DNA from: Anaerovibrio sp. RM50
GTDB taxonomy: Bacteria; Bacillota; Negativicutes; Selenomonadales; Selenomonadaceae
DNA: 64,000 nt
NCBI RefSeq assembly: GCF_000622005.1
Contig: NZ_KK211383.1
Coordinates: forward strand, 218,302 to 282,301
Direction of reading: 5' to 3'
Part shown: piece by piece, positions 17,146 through 25,529 of the stretch
Layout of the letters: each line of letters opens with the position of its first letter
Position numbering within the stretch: the first letter of the stretch is position 1
Notes under the pieces: model-generated
What the model was told of the DNA's origin: nothing
Databases searched by the model: none
The model's input: the letters and a program-made list of their open reading frames with translations, nothing else
Made by a program: the position numbers and the translations under genes

Positions 17146-18453
17146 TCATTTTATAAATCTCAGTAAAAAATCTGCAATACCTATTATAGTAAATCCATTT
17201 TCATCGTATGTCTCGCTAATCGGCTTATTTATAACCAAGACCTTCTTAATCTGATCATTCAATTTTAAATATGGCCTTATTTCCCGGTCTCTGGTATCCG
17301 CATTAGAAATATCCGCAGTAACTTGAATGTAATATGCCCTGCGCCCCTTGGTGGCATAGAAGTCCACTTCATTGTTCTTCCTTATTGATTTATGATTTGC
17401 ATCTTTTTCTACGGTATCAAACGCCCCTACATTTACAGAATAACCATGGTAACATAGTTCATTGTAAACAATGTTCTCAAGCATCTGTCCTTCATCTGGA
17501 AATGCAAAGTTTAATCTGGCATTACGCAGGCCAGTGTCACAAAAATAATACTTTCTTAAGGCTCCGATCTCTTTTCTTCCCTTCAAATCATATCTTTTTG
17601 CTTCTCTTATCAAAAATGCATCTTTGAAATAGCCTATATATTTTTCTACTGTAGCCTTATCTATTTTTTCATGCCTAACACTGGCAAATGTATTGGCAAT
17701 TTTTTCAGCATTTAACAACGAACCTGTGGATGAACTTATAATATTGCACAATTCATCCAAGGCCTCTCCCTTATTCAGCTGGTTTCTCTCAACAATATCG
17801 CTGAAATATGTTGTAAAAAACAAGTTCTTTAAGTATTCTTTTCGTTCGTCTTCTATCTTCAATACAGCCAACGGCATACCGCCAAACTGCATGTAAGCAT
17901 ATATTGAATCTGTTGGCGAACCTCCTATGTAGCCATGATATTCCTCAAAAGATAAAGGGGACAAGTTTATATTAGTGGCCTTATCTCTAAACTCGGTGAC
18001 AATATCAGAGGACAACATCTTTGAATTAGAACCTGTCACATAAAGGTCGATATTCTTTTCCCGTGAAAGTCCTAATACCACATCTACAAATGAAATAGTT
18101 TCCGAATCCTTAGCACCAGCAAGAACATGCACGCCACCAGTAAGATTAGGATTAACAATTGAGTAAACTTTCTGTATTTCATCAATAAAAACATAATAAG
18201 TATCTCTATCGGCACACTTTGCCCTAATATACGTTCCTAATTCCAAGGGATCACGATATCTGGCATTTTGGTCGTCATCAAGTTCTAATATAATTATTCT
18301 ATTTTCAGGCACATTTTTAGATAGAAGATATTCCCTGAATATTTCTTTTAAAAGAAATGATTTTCCGCAACGCCTTATACCAGTTATTACCTTTGGGAAG
18401 CCGTTATTTTGTGAATTAATTAGTTGATTTAGATATTTGTCTCTCTTTATCAT
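17146..18453 (-). CDS. AAA ATPase with DUF4143 domain
   Basis: The 435-residue protein has a Walker A motif in TGIRRCGKSFLLKE (about residue 21-32), a Walker B-like YYVFIDEIQKV, and a C-terminal DUF4143 region ending in a nuclease-like part (NEVDFYATKGRRAYYIQV). This ATP-binding family is common and variable in anaerobes; its role is not established. It is not obviously linked to glycan synthesis. AGGAGA lies four bases before the ATG. Two near-identical 14-base palindromes (18468-18481 and 18532-18545) sit in the leader, suggesting control by a DNA-binding protein. Confidence 0.82.
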   Translation of the reverse strand: MIKRDKYLNQLINSQNNGFPKVITGIRRCGKSFLLKEIFREYLLSKNVPENRIIILELDDDQNARYRDPLELGTYIRAKCADRDTYYVFIDEIQKVYSIVNPNLTGGVHVLAGAKDSETISFVDVVLGLSREKNIDLYVTGSNSKMLSSDIVTEFRDKATNINLSPLSFEEYHGYIGGSPTDSIYAYMQFGGMPLAVLKIEDERKEYLKNLFFTTYFSDIVERNQLNKGEALDELCNIISSSTGSLLNAEKIANTFASVRHEKIDKATVEKYIGYFKDAFLIREAKRYDLKGRKEIGALRKYYFCDTGLRNARLNFAFPDEGQMLENIVYNELCYHGYSVNVGAFDTVEKDANHKSIRKNNEVDFYATKGRRAYYIQVTADISNADTRDREIRPYLKLNDQIKKVLVINKPISETYDENGFTIIGIADFLLRFIK

Positions 18454-18467
18454 ACAATCTCCTAAAA

Positions 18468-18481
18468 TGTAGAATTCTACA
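18468..18481. promoter_or_regulatory. Operator-like palindrome, proximal
   Basis: TGTAGAATTCTACA is a perfect 14-base palindrome, 15 bases before the AAA ATPase start codon. It is embedded in a 23-base segment (AAAATGTAGAAxTCTACAGTTTT) repeated 64 bases upstream. This suggests a dimeric repressor site. Confidence 0.55.
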
Positions 18482-18531
18482 GTTTTGCTGATTATATTTT
18501 ATCATTATATCCTACATTAATTCAATAAAAA

Positions 18532-18545
18532 TGTAGAAATCTACA
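18532..18545. promoter_or_regulatory. Operator-like palindrome, distal
   Basis: TGTAGAAATCTACA has the same half-sites as the proximal copy, with one changed base in the centre. It lies just downstream of the promoter in repeat copy 3. AT-rich sequence between the two sites (TATAAT twice, about 18497-18520) could contain another promoter. Confidence 0.55.
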
Positions 18546-18567
18546 GTTTTTGTGGTTTTCATGAAAA

Positions 18568-18597
18568 ATTCTATCACCCTCCAGCGTAATCCTGCAA
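18568..18597 (-). promoter_or_regulatory. Putative promoter for the AAA ATPase gene (in repeat copy 3)
   Basis: On the minus strand, TTGCAG (18592-18597), 18 bases, then TAGAAT (18568-18573). The distal palindrome would lie about 20 bases into the transcript. Activity is inferred. Confidence 0.5.
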
Positions 18598-18646
18598 AAA
18601 CAAGATATTTCTTTTGGGCTGCGCCAAATTTTGGGCAAAAATAAAA

Positions 18647-18667
18647 CTGCCGCACATCGTGCAGCAG
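18647..18667 (-). terminator. Intrinsic terminator in repeat copy 3
   Basis: CTGCCGCAC pairs with GTGCAGCAG (one wobble pair) around a three-base loop. On the minus strand TTTTATTTTT follows. It would end the large glycan operon after the GT11 gene. Confidence 0.75.
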
Positions 18668-18675
18668 CTATCAGA

Positions 18676-19548
18676 TTACCAATTATTAATATCCAGTTTT
18701 TCTGGGTAACTGCACAAAAAGCCTGCCAATAAACTGAAAGAACTTCTGTCAGATATCCTGTTTTTGCATAAAGACATCAGCTGCAAGTCCCGCCAATAAT
18801 CCTCCCCCTGATTATTATCAACCACCAACAGCCTGTCCGAAATGTTTAGCAAACCCAATTCTTCCGCATGTTTCTCACACCAGGGAATATCATCTGAAAA
18901 AAGCAGGTACAAGGAAACTTCATGTGCCCGATCAAAAACACCTATCGTTTGCTTATAATACTCAGGTGCAACTGCCCAGCCCAAAGTAGCCATATCACCA
19001 CGGCGAATATGAATTGCAGTTGGCTCACTGGCCATATTTATTCGTTCCTGCACCTGGCTATTACATATATCATCAAGAGGCGGGAACACTAAATCATTCT
19101 TTATGTCCTTTGTAATTTGATTATAAAAGCTATCCGTAAGCCAATACCCATGCCAATAGATATTTTCATTTATACCAACCTCCAGATTATCTCCCGTGGC
19201 AAAATCTTTTATGTCTCCACTAAAATTAATATTTGTAATCCCCTTTTCCCTTATCGCTCTCAAGGGAAGTCCATTCATTCTGAGCTGTTCAGGAATATCT
19301 AGGCCCTGCTGCCGCATATTAACCATATGCTCCCAAACATCAGGTGTGAACAATCGGCTTAAAAAGGGCAGATCCAAACCAAAAATACGCTCTAACTCGT
19401 AGCCATGATGCGGCACATCATTCCCCCAAAATTTGCCATCATCTATAACAATATTTACCTGAGGCAATAATTTACTATACCACCGATAAAAAATATACTG
19501 AAACAGTTGATTTCCCAATCCACCGTTCATGTAGATTATATGCACCAA
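18676..19548 (-). CDS. Glycosyltransferase family 11 (alpha-1,2-fucosyltransferase-like)
   Basis: The protein begins with the GT11 hallmark MNGGLGNQLFQYIF and carries IHIRRGDM (about residue 175-182), the donor-binding motif of alpha-1,2- and alpha-1,6-fucosyltransferases. Length (290) fits the family. It would transfer fucose or a related 6-deoxy sugar from a GDP donor; no GDP-fucose genes are in the window, so the donor must be made elsewhere. The start is a TTG at 19548 or the adjacent GTG at 19545, behind AGAGGA; no ATG is suitable. It is the last gene of this operon before the terminator in repeat copy 3. Confidence 0.85.
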   Translation of the reverse strand: MVHIIYMNGGLGNQLFQYIFYRWYSKLLPQVNIVIDDGKFWGNDVPHHGYELERIFGLDLPFLSRLFTPDVWEHMVNMRQQGLDIPEQLRMNGLPLRAIREKGITNINFSGDIKDFATGDNLEVGINENIYWHGYWLTDSFYNQITKDIKNDLVFPPLDDICNSQVQERINMASEPTAIHIRRGDMATLGWAVAPEYYKQTIGVFDRAHEVSLYLLFSDDIPWCEKHAEELGLLNISDRLLVVDNNQGEDYWRDLQLMSLCKNRISDRSSFSLLAGFLCSYPEKLDINNW

Positions 19549-19610
19549 TAATCATTCCTCTCACATCCCAAAATACACAGGGCACGTGTCACCTAATTAA
19601 TTCCGACCTA

Positions 19611-20837
19611 TCAATACCTTCCTATTATTTTCGAATCACTAAAATCAGCAGCTTTCTTTTCCGGCAAAGTCAACAAATAGCCATCCACAAAGTCACTACC
19701 TTCCTTTAGCCCAATACCCTCAAACATTTTTTTCAAAACATTGAAGTGTTTACTAATCACTATAAGAATTCTCTTATCGGCCGGCAAAGAGAAAAAGACG
19801 TCAAAAATATTACCGCACTGTAAGTTAGTGGTCTCATCTTCACCGCTATCATAAAAGGTGCCAGATAGAAATGTTTCCACTTTGGAAGCCAACGTAGGGC
19901 TTCCAAATATTAATCTTTCAGGCTTTCTTAGCAACAACTTTAACAAATCAGCTCCATCAGCTAACTCCCGACAATTTTGGGCCAATTCAGACAAACTCCG
20001 CATTGAAGCAAATTCATTTTGCCAAGGAGTCTTGCATAAATAATGCCAAAAAAGGGTATCAAAGGTATCCTTGGTATCAAGTCTTAGTGCCCCTCCTGCA
20101 TAATGAATAATAGCCTCACCGTTATACATATTCTGCAAACGGGCAAGATTTACCAATAAATTATACTCTATCGGCAAAAATAGGCATGATTTAGCACAAA
20201 TACAGTTCAGAAAATCCTGATCAGGATATTCCAGATAAGCTTCATCCTGCAATAAAAAAGCAATCACATCGTCAGTTATATGTTGATGCTCCCTTAAAAA
20301 TTTCATATCCATCAACATTACGCCGGAATTGAAGTATTTATCCTGCTGAACAAGCCCATTTTTAACCACTGGAGGTGCCAAATCTTGCGGCATCATGGCC
20401 ATAACGCTATCAGGAACCGCAGCAACGATTGCATTCTCCATGTCCACATTCCACAACTTGGCAATATCCATGTGAACAATGGTATCCGCATCAAGATAAA
20501 TAACCCGCTCTACATCAGAAGGCAAAAGTGCCCCCATTGCAAAACGGTAAAGCATTCCCTGGCCCCCTGGGGAATATATTTGCTCTAGTGGGGCTATAAA
20601 ATCCCTAATTGATGGATTTAATAATATATTGTAAAAACGAATCTCCTGACCATAATGCTCTGTCAAAGCTATGAGCTTGCTTTTATTATCTTCAGTTAAT
20701 GTATCATCATGTAAAATGTGTGCAACAATATGAGACTTGGTATTTTCATATAAAGAACATAGGGAAGTTCCAGCAAACTTGGTATAGTTTCCACTTATAT
20801 CATTCAATGCGTAACACACATGAATTTCATTATTCAT
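19611..20837 (-). CDS. Glycosyltransferase family 8
   Basis: The N-terminal 260 residues form a GT8 domain: VCYALNDISGNYTKFAGTSLC, the DXD motif in VIYLDADTIVH, and FNSGVMLMDM followed by YPDQDFLNCI. GT8 enzymes are retaining transferases of galactose or glucose, as in LPS-core and surface glycans. The C-terminal 130 residues include ADKRILIVISKHFNVL, possibly a reduced form of the Rossmann-like module seen in the neighbours. AGAGG is five bases before the ATG. It lies 62 bases before the GT11 gene. Confidence 0.85.
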   Translation of the reverse strand: MNNEIHVCYALNDISGNYTKFAGTSLCSLYENTKSHIVAHILHDDTLTEDNKSKLIALTEHYGQEIRFYNILLNPSIRDFIAPLEQIYSPGGQGMLYRFAMGALLPSDVERVIYLDADTIVHMDIAKLWNVDMENAIVAAVPDSVMAMMPQDLAPPVVKNGLVQQDKYFNSGVMLMDMKFLREHQHITDDVIAFLLQDEAYLEYPDQDFLNCICAKSCLFLPIEYNLLVNLARLQNMYNGEAIIHYAGGALRLDTKDTFDTLFWHYLCKTPWQNEFASMRSLSELAQNCRELADGADLLKLLLRKPERLIFGSPTLASKVETFLSGTFYDSGEDETTNLQCGNIFDVFFSLPADKRILIVISKHFNVLKKMFEGIGLKEGSDFVDGYLLTLPEKKAADFSDSKIIGRY

Positions 20838-20857
20838 AATATCCTCTAAAAAAACTA

Positions 20858-21601
20858 TTACAATACGCCATCAGCAATTTTTCTGCCATTATCAGGGCAA
20901 TCAGTGATAATTATATCCACACCATATTCACAAAAACGCTTCATCTCTACCCGTGGATCAACAGTCCAAGTATTTACCTTTATGCCATGGGCGTGACATT
21001 TATCAATATATTCCTTGTCTATATGCTGGTAGTTCGGGTGAACCGCCTCTGCCTTCATCATTGTAGTATATCCAGGAACATCCACAAAATTCTGTCCCAT
21101 CAAAAGGCCAATACGCGCCTCATGCACAGTCTCCTTCAACAGCTTAAGGCTATAATGATTAAATGAAGAATAAATAACCCTATCCTCCATTCCAAACTCC
21201 CTTACCAATGCTGCAGTCTTTTCCTCCAGCCCATCATAAAAGATAGCAGATGTCTTTAATTCTATGTTTAGCTCTTTACCCGTTGGAGCAAAAAACTCCA
21301 AGAACTCCCTTAAAGTAGGAATTTTCACATCACCATATTCCGGATGAGTCTTGGAAAAGGAAAACTCCCACAGTTCTTTTAGTGTAAAATCCTTCAGCCA
21401 ACCAACGCCATCGCTGGTACGGTCAATTTTTTCATCATGGCAGATAACAATCTCCCCATCCCTTGTGAGCTGAACATCCAGTTCAACACCATCCGCCCCC
21501 ATTGCAACGGCCTTTTCAAAGGCTGGCATAGTATTTTCAGGTGCATATTGCTTATCCCAGCCGGAAGCGCCCCTATGGGCATATATTTTTGTTTTACTCA
21601 A
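20858..21601 (-). CDS. Glycerophosphodiester phosphodiesterase
   Basis: All GDPD signatures are visible in 247 residues: AHRGASG, PENTMPAF, GADGVELDVQLTRDGE, ICHDEKIDRTSDG, and WTVDPR near the end. The enzyme cleaves glycerophosphodiesters to glycerol-3-phosphate and an alcohol. Lacking a signal peptide, it should be cytoplasmic. Here it overlaps the cytidylyltransferase-Gfo/Idh/MocA gene by eight bases and follows the CDP-glycerol-transferase-like gene, so it may supply glycerol-3-phosphate or recycle a phosphodiester. The start is TTG at 21601 with GAGGAGG nine bases upstream. Confidence 0.9.
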   Translation of the reverse strand: MSKTKIYAHRGASGWDKQYAPENTMPAFEKAVAMGADGVELDVQLTRDGEIVICHDEKIDRTSDGVGWLKDFTLKELWEFSFSKTHPEYGDVKIPTLREFLEFFAPTGKELNIELKTSAIFYDGLEEKTAALVREFGMEDRVIYSSFNHYSLKLLKETVHEARIGLLMGQNFVDVPGYTTMMKAEAVHPNYQHIDKEYIDKCHAHGIKVNTWTVDPRVEMKRFCEYGVDIIITDCPDNGRKIADGVL

Positions 21602-22964
21602 TTACCTTGCCCTCCTCAATAGGTGTGGAAGAACGCCAGGCCAGGAATTTTTCCATAACCTCGGCGATAGCGATGGATTCAGCTCTTGTAAGCTTAAAGC
21701 CCCCCTTGGGATGGCCATTGATTGTGGAAACAAAATCACTAAGCTCATAGCGCAGCCCATCACCCAAATACTTGGTAAAGAACTTCTCATTTTGGTTAAA
21801 GTCCTCATAGCAAATTTCAAACTCCGTTGTCTTCCACCAAGGAGCCGGAACGAATATATAACCTCTGGTGCCGGAAATCAGCAAATGACCATCTGACTTT
21901 ACCTTAATACCAGTCTTGGCTGTGGCCATACTGCTGCCATAATTAAAATATGCCTTGGCATAAAGGTCGATTCCATTTTCCGCCTTAAAACACTCAAAAC
22001 GAACAGATTTGTAGTCCTTACCCAACAGCTTTATAATCGGCAGCAAAGTATAACTGCCAAATTCCGTAAAGCTGCCGCCATTTATGGGGTCAGTAAGCTC
22101 ACGGGTATTCTTTTCCGTCATTATTCTGGTAAAGGCAGATTCCACATCACGAATTTCACCTATAACACCGCTCTGTATCATGGAAAGCAACCGAATAAAC
22201 CCTGGGGTATAGGCAGTCTTTAAGGCTTCCATCAGAATAAGTCCCTTTTCTTCAGCTATTTTAAACAGTTCCTCCGCTTCAGCCTTATTTAAAGTTATAG
22301 GTTTTTCACATAAAACATGTTTGCCGTGAACCAGGGCATTCTTCGTATACTGATAATGAAATTGATGGGGCACACAGACATCCACCGCATCCACATGCTC
22401 ATAGAATTCTTCCTCACTATCCGTGTAAAATTCACAATCCATTTCCTCAGCAAATTTTCTGGCACTTTCAATATGAGGATTGAATACTCCGGCAAACTCC
22501 ATGCCACTTACATACTTGGCTTCCGGAATAAACCGCCGGGCAATACGGCCACTTCCAATGAGCCCCATACGAATAATTTTATTGTCGCTGAAACGCTTCA
22601 TGGTACTGGAAACCCCCTTGGTCCGCTCCAGATACCGCACTTCGCAAAAATCCTTAAGATAATCAAATTTTCCGGTCCAATCTGAACCAAGGACAAAAAT
22701 ATCTACACCATACTTTTGTATATCCTCAACCTTTTGTCCCACATGGTCTTCCACTATCACTTCATCAGCAAAGCCTGTCTTCTTCACATTTTCAATACGG
22801 GTCATAAGGGAATCCACCACATTTAGCTTTCCTCTGGCCTCATCAAAGCTTTCGGTGGTAACCCCCACAATCAGATAATCCCCCAAGGCCTTTGCCCGTT
22901 GCAACAAACGATAGTGCCCCTCATGAAATAAATCATAAGTACCATATGTAATTACCTTAACCAT
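21594..22964 (-). CDS. Cytidylyltransferase-Gfo/Idh/MocA oxidoreductase fusion protein
   Basis: Residues 1-130 are a TagD-like HxGH nucleotidyltransferase (YGTYDLFHEGHYRLL at 7-21; RTKGVSSTMKRF at the end). Residues 132-456 are a Gfo/Idh/MocA oxidoreductase: GLIGSGRIARRFIPEA is the dinucleotide-binding loop and LCEKPIT the conserved EKP motif. The protein may reduce or oxidise a small polyol or sugar phosphate and attach CMP. The gene just upstream encodes a CDP-glycerol glycerophosphotransferase-like enzyme that could use the product. The individual domains are clear; the coupled reaction is inferred. This is one of three cytidylyltransferase fusions in the window, each with a different partner. 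Confidence 0.85.
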   Translation of the reverse strand: MVKVITYGTYDLFHEGHYRLLQRAKALGDYLIVGVTTESFDEARGKLNVVDSLMTRIENVKKTGFADEVIVEDHVGQKVEDIQKYGVDIFVLGSDWTGKFDYLKDFCEVRYLERTKGVSSTMKRFSDNKIIRMGLIGSGRIARRFIPEAKYVSGMEFAGVFNPHIESARKFAEEMDCEFYTDSEEEFYEHVDAVDVCVPHQFHYQYTKNALVHGKHVLCEKPITLNKAEAEELFKIAEEKGLILMEALKTAYTPGFIRLLSMIQSGVIGEIRDVESAFTRIMTEKNTRELTDPINGGSFTEFGSYTLLPIIKLLGKDYKSVRFECFKAENGIDLYAKAYFNYGSSMATAKTGIKVKSDGHLLISGTRGYIFVPAPWWKTTEFEICYEDFNQNEKFFTKYLGDGLRYELSDFVSTINGHPKGGFKLTRAESIAIAEVMEKFLAWRSSTPIEEGKVIE

Positions 22965-22981
22965 AGCATCAACTCATTTCT

Positions 22982-25513
22982 CTACTTTGCCCTTATCTGT
23001 TCCATTACAAACTTGTATATCTTTTCTCCGGCTGTTCCATCAATATTTGCCGCAATGCTGGAATAGGCTGCCAGCTGCTGCTCTCTGTCAAACGGCTTAC
23101 CATGTATTGTATCATTAAGTAAATCCTGCAAGGAATTAAAGGCATTCTCCATACAACCATACAAAAACCAGGCCGACATACGGTCATAGCCAATTTCCAT
23201 CTGGAATTTACTTTCATCGTCAAAGGAAATCGATTCTTCCTCCCAAATATCATCATCCAAATTTACATGATACATCTTACGGGTAGGCCAATAAACAAAC
23301 TTCAAATCCTTGCTGTTACATTCAAGACTTTCCCAAATAAAGCTGCCAATTCCCCACGTGTAAAGATAACCATTTGCCGCCTCAGTACTTGCCTCAAACG
23401 GCACATCCCACTTGGTTATTTCGCCAGTGGCCTTATTTAATTTCAAAAACTGATTGCCCCAATTCGGGACTATATATAGATAATCCTTGTTATAGGCCGG
23501 GGAACCAAGTGGCTGTATATCACATTCATAATGCAATCCCGGATGATAACAGGTAAATCCCTCAGGAAAATCGCAATATTTTTGTATGTTATTATTATTC
23601 GGGTCCCATTTCCAGATTTCCTGCCCCTGGGCAGCAAAGAGCCAAATATGCTCTCCATCAGGGAATAACACATTAAAACCACCCTGAGAACGCTTTGGCT
23701 CAAGCTCACGTACTTCAACAGAAAGAGTCTTGGGATCTATAATAAGTATTTTGGCACTGGTTATGGCCGAAATATACAACTTATCCTTGAAAACATAGGA
23801 ACCGCCCGCCAGCCAAACATCGTTAAACTGCACGCTGGTTGTGCCCTTCAACCCCTCTATATATGAAACAGTATCATTATTGGTATCCAGACATACAAGG
23901 TCAGGATAACGCAACGGGAGCAAAAAAATCTTATCTCCCACCATACGTGAACCAGCAAACAGGCCCCCCTGATTTTCTTCTTCCCTCAATGGAATAGTTT
24001 TAATAATTTTGTGGTCCTGTATAACCAAGATATTCTGTATGCTTGAAGGGCACACATATACCTTATCATCCTTAACCCAAACTGTACTGTAATAACCACC
24101 ATCCTGATCATCATGGAGACGGCAATATAATTCGTAGTTATAATCATGATTTGGTGAGTGAAGCAGGCAGTTGTTCCAGGTTATAATCCAATCCCCTATA
24201 TAATGGGCAAATCCATTAACAGCCTTCCCCCGCCAATCCTCAGATCCCGGGAGCTCGTGTATCTGATTATCCAATGCAAAAATAGGCTTTCCCGCTACCC
24301 CAAACAGCGAAGTCACACTTGTACCAATATCGCCAATATACACGTCAGACCAGGCAATGGCCGTTTCAATAAGCGGTGTATCATCATAGATGCCAATATC
24401 GCGGCTAATAAAAAAGTTCAACAATTTCTCATATTCCGGAACTGCTGGCTGACGTATGGACTTTATAGTGGAGAAAAGCAAAGGATGGGGACGCCACAAC
24501 AGGCAGGCATCTTTACGCTTAGCAAACATGTTAAATACATAGGCCATTTTTTGTAAAAAGGCCCCAGTATCTGCCATCAGTCCTCCCAAACTAGTATTGA
24601 AAAAATAAACCTTCTTCCCCCGCATCTTCTCCACCCACTCCTGAGGCGGTGCCGGTGGATTCTGACAATAATTAATCACTTTATCAAACTTAGGAGAGCC
24701 CAAAGGATAAATCTTGTGACGAATAGATTCGTCAAAAAAACCTATCAGGCGCTCCGCCTGAACAAAAATAGCCTCCACATTCTCATAGGCAGGAAGCATG
24801 GCCTGACTCTCGGCCATACCACCAGTGGTACTGTAATATGGAATATAATACAAATGCTTTGTGGCGTGTTTCAATTCCCGGGAACAATAATTACTGTCTA
24901 TGGCCGCAACAAAATTGGCATCATCATATGGATTATGAATAAAAATTGCATCTGGCTGAAGCTCTTTAAGCCTCTCCAATGTATACTCATGCCAATCGAG
25001 AACCGGAACATAATCAGGGAACAAATCTGCTTCACAATGCTTTTCCCCAATCTCGCCATCAGAATTACGCTCATAATAAGGAATAGGCAACACATAGGCA
25101 TTACAATTTTCTTTGTCTTCCACAGCTGCCTGCCACACGCTTTCCAAACTATCCCACATAGCTGCTTTGTATGGCAAGAAAAAGATTTCTTTTTTAATAT
25201 GGACCTCATCCCGAAGATATTGCTGTACGCATTCTACTATCTCCTGACAAAGGCCCCGGCACTGGCCCAAATCATCAGAATCAAGCTGCTGCCAGTCAGT
25301 TTCCTCTATTATCTGCCCCAAGGAGCCAACCATATCATGGTACTGTTCATAACGTACAGCAGGCAGATCTTTCTCGCATTTGTCGTCAACACTCTGCAAA
25401 ATATCCAGCACCATCTGGCGTTGTTCCCTATTTTGCCAGTCTATCTGCTGAAAAATCTGCAGCAAAGATGCAAGAAGCTCTATTAGTTCCTTTTGTACAG
25501 CCCGATCCATCAT
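22982..25513 (-). CDS. CDP-glycerol glycerophosphotransferase-like protein with C-terminal beta-propeller
   Basis: Residues about 110-460 resemble the TagB/TagF GT-B family: FFLPYKAAMWDSLESVW, FFNTSLGG, LLWRPHPLL and the C-lobe signature VYIGDIGTSVTSLFGVAGKPIF. Residues about 480-760 contain repeated strands such as DKVYVCPSSIQNILVI, DKIFLLPLRYPDLVCLD and DKLYISAITSAKILIID, read as a beta-propeller. The N-terminal 110 residues are helical. The transferase domain would move a phospho-polyol from CDP to a glycan; the propeller may bind the acceptor. An in-frame GTG at 25522 is possible, but ATG 25513 or 25510 is more likely. The next gene makes a CDP-linked compound, supporting the role. Confidence 0.78.
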   Translation of the reverse strand: MMDRAVQKELIELLASLLQIFQQIDWQNREQRQMVLDILQSVDDKCEKDLPAVRYEQYHDMVGSLGQIIEETDWQQLDSDDLGQCRGLCQEIVECVQQYLRDEVHIKKEIFFLPYKAAMWDSLESVWQAAVEDKENCNAYVLPIPYYERNSDGEIGEKHCEADLFPDYVPVLDWHEYTLERLKELQPDAIFIHNPYDDANFVAAIDSNYCSRELKHATKHLYYIPYYSTTGGMAESQAMLPAYENVEAIFVQAERLIGFFDESIRHKIYPLGSPKFDKVINYCQNPPAPPQEWVEKMRGKKVYFFNTSLGGLMADTGAFLQKMAYVFNMFAKRKDACLLWRPHPLLFSTIKSIRQPAVPEYEKLLNFFISRDIGIYDDTPLIETAIAWSDVYIGDIGTSVTSLFGVAGKPIFALDNQIHELPGSEDWRGKAVNGFAHYIGDWIITWNNCLLHSPNHDYNYELYCRLHDDQDGGYYSTVWVKDDKVYVCPSSIQNILVIQDHKIIKTIPLREEENQGGLFAGSRMVGDKIFLLPLRYPDLVCLDTNNDTVSYIEGLKGTTSVQFNDVWLAGGSYVFKDKLYISAITSAKILIIDPKTLSVEVRELEPKRSQGGFNVLFPDGEHIWLFAAQGQEIWKWDPNNNNIQKYCDFPEGFTCYHPGLHYECDIQPLGSPAYNKDYLYIVPNWGNQFLKLNKATGEITKWDVPFEASTEAANGYLYTWGIGSFIWESLECNSKDLKFVYWPTRKMYHVNLDDDIWEEESISFDDESKFQMEIGYDRMSAWFLYGCMENAFNSLQDLLNDTIHGKPFDREQQLAAYSSIAANIDGTAGEKIYKFVMEQIRAK

Positions 25514-25529
25514 ATACAACACGCCCTAT

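Larger units (their letters stand above)
18567..18667 (-). repeat. Copy 3 of the roughly 100-bp terminator-promoter repeat
   Basis: It matches copies 1 and 2 along its length. The terminator half begins eight bases after the stop codon of the GT11 gene (18676). The promoter half faces the AAA ATPase gene. All three copies thus have the same relation to the genes around them. Confidence 0.8.

Noticed and set aside
15213..18667. Integron attC sites with gene cassettes
   Set aside because: The repeats flank genes like attC sites, but I see no paired RYYYAAC/GTTRRRY core sites and no integrase; the terminator and promoter halves explain the sequence better.
24716..25486. A 256-residue plus-strand open frame
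   Set aside because: It lies wholly antisense to the CDP-glycerol-transferase-like gene, has no family signature, and its composition is that of a reverse frame.
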